Assembly: GCA_902801515.1 (NCBI GenBank)
Contig: CADCII010000035.1
Span: 1 to 32,722, forward strand
Source of the DNA: an uncultured Lachnospiraceae bacterium
Lineage (GTDB): Bacteria > Bacillota > Clostridia > Lachnospirales > Lachnospiraceae
DNA: 32,722 nt
Reading direction: 5' to 3'
Positions 1 through 7,629 of this stretch are shown here, piece by piece (within the stretch, counting starts at the first letter, position 1; every line of letters begins with the position of its first letter). The translations under genes and the position numbers were made by a program. The notes under the pieces were generated by a model. That model did not search any database, was not told the origin of the DNA, and worked only from the letters and a program-made list of their open reading frames with translations.

Positions 1-1
1 G

Positions 2-106
2 TCTTCCTATAAAGACCGCATATCCTGGTTTGAATATCAGGCTGACCTGACGCAGGATGAGAAAGCATTCTCATCCTATATACACTCTCTCATTTCCGGT
101 ATGTGA
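2..106 (+). CDS. C-terminal end of an unidentified plus-strand gene (partial)
   Basis: An open frame enters from the left edge and runs 34 codons to a TGA at 104-106. The visible peptide begins SSYKDRISWFEYQADL and ends YIHSLISGM. It is mildly acidic and has no stop in 105 bases, but it is too short to assign to a family. It converges on the GH2 gene, whose stop lies 22 bases further on, and no terminator hairpin is visible between them. It is the only plus-strand coding candidate in the window. It could also be a chance open frame. Confidence 0.4.
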   Translation, partial: SSYKDRISWFEYQADLTQDEKAFSSYIHSLISGM

Positions 107-127
107 GCGGTCCTCCTGAACCGTATC

Positions 128-1924
128 TCACCATGACGCAAGGAATGCTTCTTTCAGTTTACGGTTCATGCTCCTGACCCTCTCGGCACTGACTTTCAAA
201 AGTTTCCTGTCGTAGGTCAGAAGCCCGTTGAGTTCATCTTCTATATCACTGACCTGAGTGTATACCGAAGCGCTCAGGCCTTTTAAAATGTTGGGGATCA
301 GCTCCTTATCCCACAGTGAGGCAAGCCCGTCCGCCAGAGCATCCGGCGAAGCGTATTTTCTGATCCCGTATATCCGGTCAGTGAAACTGTGCTCCTGGAC
401 CCTGTGGAAGCAGGCGCCGAATTCTGTCAGGGCAACAACTCTGTGACGAAGAGGCTTCACCTTCAGTTTCTTCCAGTAGTTGTGGATGCTGTAGATATCA
501 CCACCGCCCTGGTCGAACCACCCGCTTGCCTGGTCGATCATACGGGTCGGATCCAGTCTGCGCAGGACCTTCACCGCCCTGTGCGCGTCAAACTGTCCCC
601 AGCCTTCATTGAACGGAACCCACGCCGTTATGCACGGATGATTGTACAGATGGCGTACCATCTCCTTCAGTTCCCTGTAATATTCATTTCTCCCCTCAGC
701 CTCCTGCCTTGCAAGAAGTCTGTAATTCCTGTCTTTTACGATCCTGCCTGTCCGCATCAGGACAAACGGGATCTTATTGACAAACCAGAGATGATAGGGC
801 GATCCGCCGGATACCATGTCCTGCCATACCAGCATCCCCAGCCGGTCGCAGTGGTAATACCAGCGGTCAGGTTCGATCTTGATATGTTTGCGGAGCATAT
901 TGAACCCCAGGTCCTTCATCGTGCGGATATCATACTGCAGAGCCTCATCGGAGGGTGCAGTGTACAGCCCGTCTGAGTAGTATCCCTGGTCAAGCACTCC
1001 GTTATGATAATATGGCCTGCCGTTGAGCCAGAAACGGAGGATCCCTTTCCTGTCCTTTCTGATCTGGATCCTGCGCATCCCAAAATATGAAGTGACCCGG
1101 TCTTCCCCCATCGACAATTCCAGATCATAGAGATTCGGCTCCTCCGGAGTCCACCACTCAAATCCCTCAAGAGAAACACAGCATGTCACGCCTGTTTTAA
1201 AGACTGCTTCCCGAACCACTTTTCCGTGAAATGAGATCACTGCACGCACTTTCTTTGAAGAAGGAGCACTGCCTGCGGAAGCAGTACTGTCATTTATCAG
1301 CACTTTGATCTTTATCGCTGAGCCATCACAGTCCGGGACCAGTTTAACTGCCTTGATATACACGTCCGGAACATGTTCCATCCATACAGTCTGCCAGATC
1401 CCGCTCTGAGCGGTATACCACATACCACCCCGTTTCAGCGACTGCTTGCCCCTCGCATGGTAGGATGTATCAGACAGGTCCTTTACACAGACACGGAGTG
1501 TATTCTCCCCTTCTGCGAGAAGATCCGTAATATCAATGGAAAAAGGCAGATATCCTCCTGTATGCCCGCCCGCTTTCCTGTCATTTACATAAACCGCGCA
1601 GATCTGGTCCACTGCCCCGAAATGAAGCAGCCATCTTCCTCTCTTCAGCTCTCCTTCAGGTATTGTGATGTCCCTACGGTAATGAAGATACTCATCCGGC
1701 TTCAGCTGCCTGTCAACACCGGACAGTAAAGCTTCCGGAGAGAACGGGACCAGGATCCTGCCGTCCCAGGTATCAGGAGTTTCTGGATCTACGGAAAAAG
1801 CATAGTCCCAGTATCCGTTCAGGTTCATCCAGTCCCTGCGGGCCATCTGCGGACGGGGATACTCTTCCAGTACATGTTCCGGGTCCAGTTGTTCACCCCA
1901 TATAGTCTTCAACGGTTTTGACAT
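128..1924 (-). CDS. Glycoside hydrolase family 2 protein (beta-galactosidase/beta-glucuronidase-like)
   Basis: The 598-residue protein has the GH2 layout: a jelly-roll sugar-binding domain (about residues 30-180, with GYWDYAF and the VDQICAVYVNDRKAGGH stretch), an immunoglobulin-like middle domain (about 190-290), and a TIM barrel to the end. The likely acid/base is Glu440 in FNEGWG and the likely nucleophile Glu501 in LTEFG. It has no signal peptide, so it probably acts in the cytoplasm on small imported glycosides. It is shorter than LacZ (about 1000 residues) and lacks its C-terminal domains, as many gut Firmicute GH2 enzymes do. The exact substrate cannot be read from the sequence. Upstream lie a decayed sugar-phosphate isomerase and a DeoR-type regulator, which suggests a former sugar catabolic locus. 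No good terminator is seen after the stop. Confidence 0.9.
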   Translation of the reverse strand: MSKPLKTIWGEQLDPEHVLEEYPRPQMARRDWMNLNGYWDYAFSVDPETPDTWDGRILVPFSPEALLSGVDRQLKPDEYLHYRRDITIPEGELKRGRWLLHFGAVDQICAVYVNDRKAGGHTGGYLPFSIDITDLLAEGENTLRVCVKDLSDTSYHARGKQSLKRGGMWYTAQSGIWQTVWMEHVPDVYIKAVKLVPDCDGSAIKIKVLINDSTASAGSAPSSKKVRAVISFHGKVVREAVFKTGVTCCVSLEGFEWWTPEEPNLYDLELSMGEDRVTSYFGMRRIQIRKDRKGILRFWLNGRPYYHNGVLDQGYYSDGLYTAPSDEALQYDIRTMKDLGFNMLRKHIKIEPDRWYYHCDRLGMLVWQDMVSGGSPYHLWFVNKIPFVLMRTGRIVKDRNYRLLARQEAEGRNEYYRELKEMVRHLYNHPCITAWVPFNEGWGQFDAHRAVKVLRRLDPTRMIDQASGWFDQGGGDIYSIHNYWKKLKVKPLRHRVVALTEFGACFHRVQEHSFTDRIYGIRKYASPDALADGLASLWDKELIPNILKGLSASVYTQVSDIEDELNGLLTYDRKLLKVSAERVRSMNRKLKEAFLASW

Positions 1925-1963
1925 TTCTCTGTCTCCTGCTCTGTTACAAATCCGATCTTGTTC

Positions 1964-2124
1964 TTATTTTATCATGATCCTATATATCATATACGTACAA
2001 GGAACACTATGCTCACTGACAGTAGAGCCAACCTCAACAACCTCAAGTCCTGCTTCCTGCAGATGTGCAAGGTACTCTCTCTCAGTTTAAGTCCGCCCGG
2101 ATCAACGCCAAATGTCATCTTCAT
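1964..2124 (-). pseudogene. RpiB/LacA-LacB-type sugar-phosphate isomerase remnant (frameshifted, truncated)
   Basis: From an ATG at 2124 with a perfect AAGGAGGGA ribosome site (2131-2139, 6-base gap), the first frame gives MKMTFGVDPGGLKLRE. After the AG repeat at 2075-2083 the family-like sequence moves to another frame as YLAHLQEAGLEVVEVGSTVSE and stops at 1964. Joined, this matches the first 45 or so residues of RpiB/LacA/LacB isomerases (about 150 residues), which begin like M-K-I-A-x-G-x-D-H-x-G. One base lost from the AG run would explain the frame change and restores family spacing. The His of the usual D-H motif is Pro here. The rest of the gene is missing; the GH2 gene starts 40 bases downstream. 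In the first frame a 45-residue peptide could still be made (stop at 1987). Confidence 0.7.
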
Positions 2125-2162
2125 GATTTATCCCTCCTTAATACTGGGTCATAACTTCTGGC

Positions 2163-2222
2163 ATGAACAATCATCAAACAATCACTTATTGATGTTTAAT
2201 AATATATCTCTTATCGAACAAT
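2163..2222. promoter_or_regulatory. Three copies of an ATTGTTYGAT-like motif, candidate DeoR operator
   Basis: Read on the minus strand, ATTGTTCGAT (2222-2213), ATTGTTTGAT (2182-2173) and ATTGTTCAT (2171-2163) lie in the same orientation upstream of the isomerase remnant and the GH2 gene. The last two are 10 bases apart, one helical turn. DeoR/GlpR-family repressors are known to bind short repeats rich in TTGTTT-like sequence. A weaker copy, ATTGTTCTTA, is at 3247-3256 upstream of the regulator gene, in the opposite orientation. Binding by the adjacent regulator is inference. Confidence 0.45.
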
Positions 2223-2326
2223 GCATATTTATTATTAATAATTATTTATATAAGTTAGATATGCCAGTATTCTAATCTGAAATTAATCATAGTTGCGGGA
2301 TTTTTGCCCAAAAAAGGAAAAAGAAC

Positions 2327-2355
2327 CGGCAACTGCGCTCATGCCACAGCTGCCG
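2327..2355 (-). terminator. Rho-independent terminator after the DeoR-family gene
   Basis: On the minus strand CGGCAGCTG pairs with CAGTTGCCG (nine pairs, one G-U) around an 11-base loop and is followed by GTTCTTTTTCC. It lies 24 bases past the regulator stop and separates it from the isomerase remnant and GH2 gene. Confidence 0.75.
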
Positions 2356-2378
2356 TATTTAAAGCAATTAAAAATCGA

Positions 2379-3125
2379 TCATGCAATTATCACTTCAACA
2401 TTGTTCTTATCCAGACTCTGAAGCAGTACTTTTGACTCGATCGGTTTATTTGTAATGATCGTATCGATCTGATCAAATGTGGCAAAGACCCTGACCGCAT
2501 CCTTGCCAAACTTCTGATCGGTTGCCAACAGGATCACCTTGTCAGCAGCATTGACAAACGCACGCTTCACATCCTCCTGGAAAGTGCTGACACATGTAAG
2601 ACCGCTTGTCTCTCTGATGCCAGTCGTGGAAATGAATACTTTCACAGCATGCATCTTCCGAATTGACTCGATCGCATCTGTACCGACAAGGGCGTTCTCT
2701 CTGACCCTGAGGAAACCGCCTGTCACGTAGGTCTGAATATGTTCGATAGAATTGAACAGGGCTGCTACCGGAATCGAATTCGTGATCACTGTAAGGTTAT
2801 TCACACTGGTCAGCTGATATGCAAGCGCCAGCGTGCTGAACCCGGAATCCAGCATGATCGTATCGCCATCTTCTACCAGCTTCGCGGCAGCCTTCGCAAT
2901 CTCAAGCATCTCCGGGGAAAACTCAATGGACTGAACCATCTCCGGCTGAACATATTTTACAAAACCATGCTTTCTTAAAATATAACCATTCTGCTCCAAA
3001 AAAGTCAGGTCCCTGCGGACCGTAGCAGCAGAACCATCCACCCGATCAATCAGATCACTTACTCTGATCGACTCCTCTTCCATAACGATCTCAACTATCT
3101 GCTTTCTGCGTTCATCATTTCTCAT
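2379..3125 (-). CDS. DeoR/GlpR-family transcriptional regulator
   Basis: The 248-residue protein has an N-terminal winged helix-turn-helix (residues about 1-58; VSDLIDRVDGSAATVRRDL is the recognition region) and a C-terminal DeoR sensor domain with the family signatures LDSGFSTLALA, TVITNSIPVA and TGGFLRVRENALVG. Such proteins sense phosphorylated sugars and usually repress nearby sugar genes. The ATG at 3125 is chosen because GAGGAG stands 7 bases upstream and the protein then begins MRNDERRKQIVEIV, as the family does; the open frame extends 19 codons further without support. The downstream sugar genes are a broken isomerase and a GH2 enzyme, separated from it by a terminator and repeated motifs, so local repression is likely but unproven. 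The effector is unknown. Confidence 0.92.
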   Translation of the reverse strand: MRNDERRKQIVEIVMEEESIRVSDLIDRVDGSAATVRRDLTFLEQNGYILRKHGFVKYVQPEMVQSIEFSPEMLEIAKAAAKLVEDGDTIMLDSGFSTLALAYQLTSVNNLTVITNSIPVAALFNSIEHIQTYVTGGFLRVRENALVGTDAIESIRKMHAVKVFISTTGIRETSGLTCVSTFQEDVKRAFVNAADKVILLATDQKFGKDAVRVFATFDQIDTIITNKPIESKVLLQSLDKNNVEVIIA

Positions 3126-3476
3126 AGAATGGCTCCTCAGCAATCTTGTTAAATGATAACTACAACAGTTACATTGATACAATAATAATATATTTTATTG
3201 CAATATGCTCATTTCTGCAAGAATTTATTACTGTGTTTAATCATCTATTGTTCTTAATAATATTTGTATATGCATATACTTACATTGCTTTCTGCATTTT
3301 TATCGCTTTATCAGCATTTACGCTATGATAATTTTCTCTTTTTTAATCAGTTTCATAATTTAAACTCAGGTACATTTGATCTCAAATGATTTGCAATGTT
3401 CAATTACCATAGAGCAGAATATGATGCCTACAGGTGTAAATCCCGGTAAATCCAGAGTGAAAATACCCACAAAAAA
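3126..3476. other. AT-rich intergenic stretch upstream of the DeoR-family gene
   Basis: This stretch between the regulator start and the S1 terminator is clearly more AT-rich than its surroundings and holds no convincing gene. It contains a perfect inverted repeat (3373-3388), a weak copy of the candidate operator motif (3247-3256) and a TTGCAA that could be a -35 (3198-3203), but no matching -10 of good quality. It presumably holds the regulator promoter. The short open frame on the plus strand here has no ribosome site. Confidence 0.5.
3373..3388. repeat. Perfect 7-bp inverted repeat CATTTGA-TC-TCAAATG
   Basis: The arms CATTTGA and TCAAATG are exact complements with a 2-base centre. It is a possible operator for a dimeric regulator about 250 bases upstream of the DeoR-family start. 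The distance is long for autoregulation, so its role is open. Confidence 0.4.
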
Positions 3477-3501
3477 ACTGCACACCTCAATGGCATGCAG
3501 T
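3470..3501 (-). terminator. Strong Rho-independent terminator after the S1 gene
   Basis: On the minus strand ACTGCATGCC pairs with GGTGTGCAGT (ten pairs, two G-U) around ATTGA, directly followed by a run of seven or more T (3477-3470). It ends the long response-regulator-to-S1 gene run. Confidence 0.85.
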
Positions 3502-3559
3502 TTTTACTGTTTTGTTATCTGATCATTTCCCCGCACACAGCCATGTGCAGCAGATTAAA

Positions 3560-4765
3560 TCACTCTGCGTCGACAGTCTCAGCTGCTTCTGCTTCCACTG
3601 CCTCAACCGCTTCCGGAGCTGCAGCTTCTTCAACAGGCTCTGCTTCCTCTGCAGCATCGCCCTCGACCTGCATCATATCGCCGATCGTAGCCATGTCATC
3701 GTACTTCGGAGCAGCGCTCTCAAGTGCCTTCATGCTCAGAGAGATCTTATGATCCTGGCCGTTGAAATCAACAACCTTCGCCTCGATCTCCTGTCCAACC
3801 TTAAGGACATCTGACGGCTTGTCAACATGGTCATGAGAGATCTGAGAAACATGCAGCAGAGCGTCAACGCCCGGCTCCAGTTCGACGAACGCGCCAAAGT
3901 CAGTCATACGAGCTACACGGCCTGTAACAACCGAGCCTGCCGCATACTTGTCGCCTGCGTTCAGCCACGGATTCTGTCCCGGGAACTTCATGGAGAGTGC
4001 AATCTTCTCACCGTTGATGTTCTTGATGAGAACAGTGACGTCCTCGCCAACCTTAAAGACCTTCTTCGGATTCTCAACGTGACCCCAGCTCATCTCAGAG
4101 ATGTGAAGCAGTCCGTCAGCTCCGCCCAGATCGATGAATGCGCCGAAATCGGTGACATTCTTAACAGTACCGGTAACGGTATCGCCGACATGGATGCGCT
4201 CGAACAGTTCTTTCTGGAGCTCTTTCTTGCGCTCTACAAGCAGCTGCTTGCGATCGCCGATGATGCGGCGTCTGCGCGGATTGAACTCAGTAACTACGAA
4301 CTCGATCTCCTGTCCGTTGTACTTCTCAAGATTCTTCTCATAGGTATCGGAAACCAGAGAAGCCGGGATGAATACACGTGCGCCGTCAACGACAACGCTC
4401 AGTCCGCCGGACAGTACCTGTACGACCGGTGCGATAAGGACTTCGTGATTATTGAAAGCTTCCTCAAGTCTCTTGTTGCCCTTCTCAGCTGCCAGTCTCT
4501 TATAGGTAAGAAGTGTCTGGCCTTCGCCGTCATTGACCTTCATGACCTTGGCTTCCATGGTATCGCCAACGCTTACGACCTCAGTCAGGTCAATGCTGGA
4601 ATCATTGGAGTACTCACTCTTGGTAATGATTCCGTCTGACTTACTGTGGATGTTAAGGATGATCTGATCCGGCTTGACGTCGATTACTTCGCCCTCAACA
4701 ACCTCACCAGTGTGGATAGTCTTAAAAGTTTCGTTCAGCATCTGTTCAAAATTGTCTTCCGACAT
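3560..4765 (-). CDS. rpsA: S1 RNA-binding domain protein (30S ribosomal protein S1-like)
   Basis: The 401-residue protein has four S1 domains (about residues 16-83, 100-165, 187-255 and 272-340), the last two with clear repeats of the FGAFIDLGGADGLLHISEMSW and FGAFVELEPGVDALLHVSQISH type, and an acidic Ala/Glu tail. This is the short Firmicute form of S1, compared with six domains in E. coli; it binds mRNA on or near the 30S subunit. The ATG at 4765 follows GAGGAGG by about 9 bases. The gene overlaps the 3' end of ispH by 31 bases in the minus-one frame. In many Clostridia the same two proteins are one fused chain, so the pair here looks like a split or frame-separated form. Translational coupling to ispH is likely. 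Confidence 0.9.
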   Translation of the reverse strand: MSEDNFEQMLNETFKTIHTGEVVEGEVIDVKPDQIILNIHSKSDGIITKSEYSNDSSIDLTEVVSVGDTMEAKVMKVNDGEGQTLLTYKRLAAEKGNKRLEEAFNNHEVLIAPVVQVLSGGLSVVVDGARVFIPASLVSDTYEKNLEKYNGQEIEFVVTEFNPRRRRIIGDRKQLLVERKKELQKELFERIHVGDTVTGTVKNVTDFGAFIDLGGADGLLHISEMSWGHVENPKKVFKVGEDVTVLIKNINGEKIALSMKFPGQNPWLNAGDKYAAGSVVTGRVARMTDFGAFVELEPGVDALLHVSQISHDHVDKPSDVLKVGQEIEAKVVDFNGQDHKISLSMKALESAAPKYDDMATIGDMMQVEGDAAEEAEPVEEAAAPEAVEAVEAEAAETVDAE

Positions 4766-5694
4766 AGTTTTGAAACCTCCTCAATTAAAATATTTGGGGT
4801 GGAAGCCCCTGCTGAGATACCTACGATGCCCCTGAATGGCACCAGACGGAGATTCAAATCATCGAAAGTCTGAACAAAAAAGGTGTTGCTGCACTCTTTC
4901 CTGCAAATCTCATATAACTTCTGCGTATTTGAACTGTGTTTACCGCCGATCACGATCATCGCATCCGCTAGATTCGCGATCGATCTGGCCTCTGTCTGCC
5001 TTTCTTCCGTTGCATTGCATATAGTATTCAATACAGCAGTTTCATGATAACTCAATCCCCTGATAATTTCAACAAATTTGTGAAATTTCTTGAGATTGAA
5101 AGTGGTCTGACTCACAATACAAAGATTTCTGTCTGTTTTCGGTTTATACGTGCGGGCTTCGTCTTCTGTTTCAACAACAGTCACTTCTCCCGTGCACCAT
5201 CCCCGGATCCCTTCCACCTCAGGATGAACGGCAGATCCTGTGATTACGATCTCATATCCTTCATTGCCCTTCTGCTCCACGATCCTGTGTATCTTCTTGA
5301 CAAACGGACAGGTAGCATCCACTACATGCAGATTCTTCTGTTCCAGAAGCTCATAGATATCCCTGGACACTCCATGGGACCGGATGATGACGGTCCCCTC
5401 TTCCAGGCTCTCCAGCTCCTGTCTGGTTTCGATGACCCGGACGCCCTTTTCTTCAAGGTCTTTAACCACGATCTCATTGTGAATGATCGGACCGTAGGTG
5501 AATATCGGCCCGCTGCCGCTTTCGATCTGCTCATAGACCGTATCCAGAGCTCTCTGTACTCCAAAGCAGAACCCCGCGCTCTTTGCAGTGTAGACAGCTG
5601 CGGACTTATCCGGCGTAAGCCACAGGTCACCCTTCATGACCGTACCTTTTTCAGAACAGCTGTCAATCAGCTGTCTGATCTTCTCATCTGCCAT
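4735..5694 (-). CDS. ispH: 4-hydroxy-3-methylbut-2-enyl diphosphate reductase (IspH/LytB)
   Basis: IspH makes IPP and DMAPP in the last step of the MEP isoprenoid pathway, using a [4Fe-4S] cluster. From the ATG at 5694 the protein has 319 residues; the three cluster cysteines are visible as Cys43 (GFCFGV), Cys129 (DATCPFV) and Cys226 (NTICNAT), with Glu159 in HPEVEG and the ASTP motif near the end. The start overlaps the cmk stop as TGATG and has GAAGGAAAG upstream; a GTG one codon earlier is possible. About 35 residues precede the usual start of the IspH core, so an internal start at Met20 is an alternative. The C-terminus overlaps the S1 gene by 31 bases. Cytoplasmic. Confidence 0.93.
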   Translation of the reverse strand: MADEKIRQLIDSCSEKGTVMKGDLWLTPDKSAAVYTAKSAGFCFGVQRALDTVYEQIESGSGPIFTYGPIIHNEIVVKDLEEKGVRVIETRQELESLEEGTVIIRSHGVSRDIYELLEQKNLHVVDATCPFVKKIHRIVEQKGNEGYEIVITGSAVHPEVEGIRGWCTGEVTVVETEDEARTYKPKTDRNLCIVSQTTFNLKKFHKFVEIIRGLSYHETAVLNTICNATEERQTEARSIANLADAMIVIGGKHSSNTQKLYEICRKECSNTFFVQTFDDLNLRLVPFRGIVGISAGASTPNILIEEVSKLCRKTILNRC

Positions 5695-6359
5695 CACATT
5701 CTTTCCTTCGCAAGGCAGGTGATCTCTGCCGCCACTTCATCCAGTGTCATGTCAGAAGAATCCAGGTAGACCGCATCCTCCGCCTGCCTGAGCGGCGCTG
5801 TCTCCCTGTGTATATCTCGATAGTCACGGTCTGCGATATCCCTCTGAATATCTTCAATGCTGCATTCTTCGCCCTTCTGGATCAGTTCCTGGTATCTGCG
5901 CCTCGCACGTTCCTCAACACTTGCCGTCAGATAGATCTTCAGTTCTGCGTCCGGAAGGATATTTGTCCCGATATCACGTCCGTCCATGACCACATCCTGT
6001 GATGCAGCCATATCCCTCTGCAGGTTCAGCAGTTTCTCCCGCACCGCCGGTATCGCTGCTACGACTGACGCCTTCTCAGATACCTCCGGAGTGCGGATCC
6101 GGTCGGAAACATCCTCCCCGTTAAGGTACATACGCTGAACGCCTTCTTCATACTTCAGTTCGATCCGGATCCTGTCCAGAGCAGCCTTCAGGGCTTCTTC
6201 CTCATCGACACGAACCTGATTCTCCAGCATGTACAGACCGATCGTGCGGTACATGGCTCCTGTATCAACATAGACAAAGCGCAGGCTCTCCGCAGCCTTC
6301 TTAGCCGCAGAACTCTTTCCTGCACCCGCCGGTCCGTCAATCGCGATAGCAAAACTCAT
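5694..6359 (-). CDS. cmk: Cytidylate kinase (CMP/dCMP kinase)
   Basis: This 221-residue kinase transfers phosphate from ATP to CMP and dCMP in pyrimidine nucleotide recycling. The P-loop GPAGAGKSS lies at residues 9-17; MDGRDIGT and the YVDTGAMYRTIG substrate motif are present, and the length is normal. The ATG at 6359 follows AGGAGGG with a 5-base gap; an upstream start six codons earlier has no support. Its stop overlaps the ispH start by one base, so the two are translationally coupled. It lies 87 bases after the end of the disrupted flavoprotein gene, the usual neighbour in this gene cluster. The cmk, ispH and S1 trio is common in Clostridia. Confidence 0.95.
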   Translation of the reverse strand: MSFAIAIDGPAGAGKSSAAKKAAESLRFVYVDTGAMYRTIGLYMLENQVRVDEEEALKAALDRIRIELKYEEGVQRMYLNGEDVSDRIRTPEVSEKASVVAAIPAVREKLLNLQRDMAASQDVVMDGRDIGTNILPDAELKIYLTASVEERARRRYQELIQKGEECSIEDIQRDIADRDYRDIHRETAPLRQAEDAVYLDSSDMTLDEVAAEITCLAKERM

Positions 6360-6446
6360 ACTGTCCCTCCTGATCATTTCTTTTATTAATTCAATGCTGA
6401 ATTACGGCTTCCATAGTTTTTTATAACCGCAATCCATTCCCTCACC

Positions 6447-7629
6447 CTATACCGCAGCTGCAGCGGCTGCGGCTTCTCCTGCAGCATGTCCCGTGGACCA
6501 TGCGATCTGCAGGTTGAATCCGCCTGTATATCCATCCACATCCAGCACCTCTCCGGCAAAGTAAAGCCCGCTTACCAGTTTTGAGGCCATTGTGGACGGA
6601 TCGATCTCTTTTACAGCGACCCCGCCCCTCGTTATGACCGCTTCGTTGAACCCCCGAAGGGATGTGAGCGTCAGGGCAAAATGTTTGGTCGAGTGTACCA
6701 GTGCCTGCCTCTGCTGAGACAGCAGACACGACATTTCGCACTGCTTTATTTGAATTCTCTCCGAATTCCCTGAGTATCCTCGCGTTCAGTTTATCCTCTT
6801 CCAGCGCCGGTTTGAGATCGATCTCGGCGTTCAGTTCTCCCTTCCGGATCTGGTCCTGGATATCCGCGCTGGCACTGAGGACCAGCGGTCCGGTAATCCC
6901 GAAATGAGTGAACATCATCTCACCGAATCCTGAATACAGTTTCTTCTTTCCGCTGCGGATCGTCAGCGTTACATTCTTCAGCGACAGGCCCTGCATAAGA
7001 AGGATATCCGGCTCCTTCGTATTCATGGGAACCAGCGAAGGGGTGCGAGCTGTTACCTTGTGTCCGGCTTCTTCTGCGAACCGGAAGCCGTCTCCCGTCG
7101 ACCCTGTCGCCGGATAGGACAGTCCTCCGGTCGCGACTATGACACACGAAGCATCAATCTTCGTTCCGTCTGACAGAACCACGCCGGTCACGCGGCGGAT
7201 ACTGTTTACAGGAGTACTCAGAATCAGTTTCTTTACTTCAGCATGCAGACGCACCTGTACGCCGAGTCTTCTCATCTCTGACTCAAGTCCCCTAGTGATA
7301 TCAGACGCATGGTCGCTCATCGGAAATGCGCGGTTACCCCGCTCCACCTTCGTCCGCACGCCCCTCTCCTCGAACCAGTTCCTGACGGCTTCTGCGTCAA
7401 ACCCCCTGACTGATGAGTATAAGAACCGGGGATTGCGTGGGATATTGGAGAAAAAATCGTCTGTATCACAGCAGTTGGTAAAGTTGCAGCGGCCTTTTCC
7501 GGTGATATAGATCTTTTTGCCGAGCTTCTCATTTTTCTCAAGAAGCACGACTTCCGCACCCTGCTGTGCTGCGGCGCAGGCTGCCATCATTCCTGAAGCA
7601 CCTCCGCCGATTATAACGATCCTGTTCAT
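6447..7629 (-). pseudogene. BaiN/HI0933-type FAD-dependent oxidoreductase, disrupted
   Basis: The first frame (7629 to about 6720) encodes a typical family N-terminus: VIIGGGASGMMAA FAD site, TGKGRCNFTN, and the ATGGLSYPATGSTGDG block. After NKAVRNVV the frame loses family sequence and continues as basic nonsense to a stop at 6442. A second frame gives the proper end from QQRQALVHSTKHFALTL through LRGFNEAVITRGGVAVKEI and GLYFAGEVLDVDGYTGGFN to a stop at 6447. Compared with homologues, about 25-35 residues between the two parts are missing, so this is a small deletion with a frame change, not a one-base slip. The start overlaps the kinase stop as ATGA. Family members are flavoproteins of mostly unknown substrate; BaiN itself is linked to bile acid reduction. 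Confidence 0.8.
6710..6726. repeat. Perfect hairpin at the flavoprotein break point
   Basis: TCTGCTG-AGA-CAGCAGA forms a 7-bp stem with a 3-base loop. It lies exactly where the valid reading frame changes in the BaiN-type gene. Short inverted repeats are known to promote deletion between replication intermediates; the link here is inference. Confidence 0.5.

Noticed and set aside
1958-2275. A 105-codon plus-strand open frame between the GH2 and DeoR-family genes
   Set aside because: No ribosome site. The opposite strand holds the recognisable isomerase remnant with a perfect ribosome site, and the rest is AT-rich regulatory sequence.
3146-3328. A 60-codon plus-strand open frame upstream of the DeoR-family gene
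   Set aside because: Very AT-rich, without ribosome site, overlapping the regulator's likely promoter; the hydrophobic translation is what AT-rich DNA gives.
3827-4639. A 270-codon open frame on the plus strand inside the S1 gene
   Set aside because: It is antisense to a clear four-domain S1 protein, has no ribosome site and no family-like sequence. It follows from codon use on the other strand.
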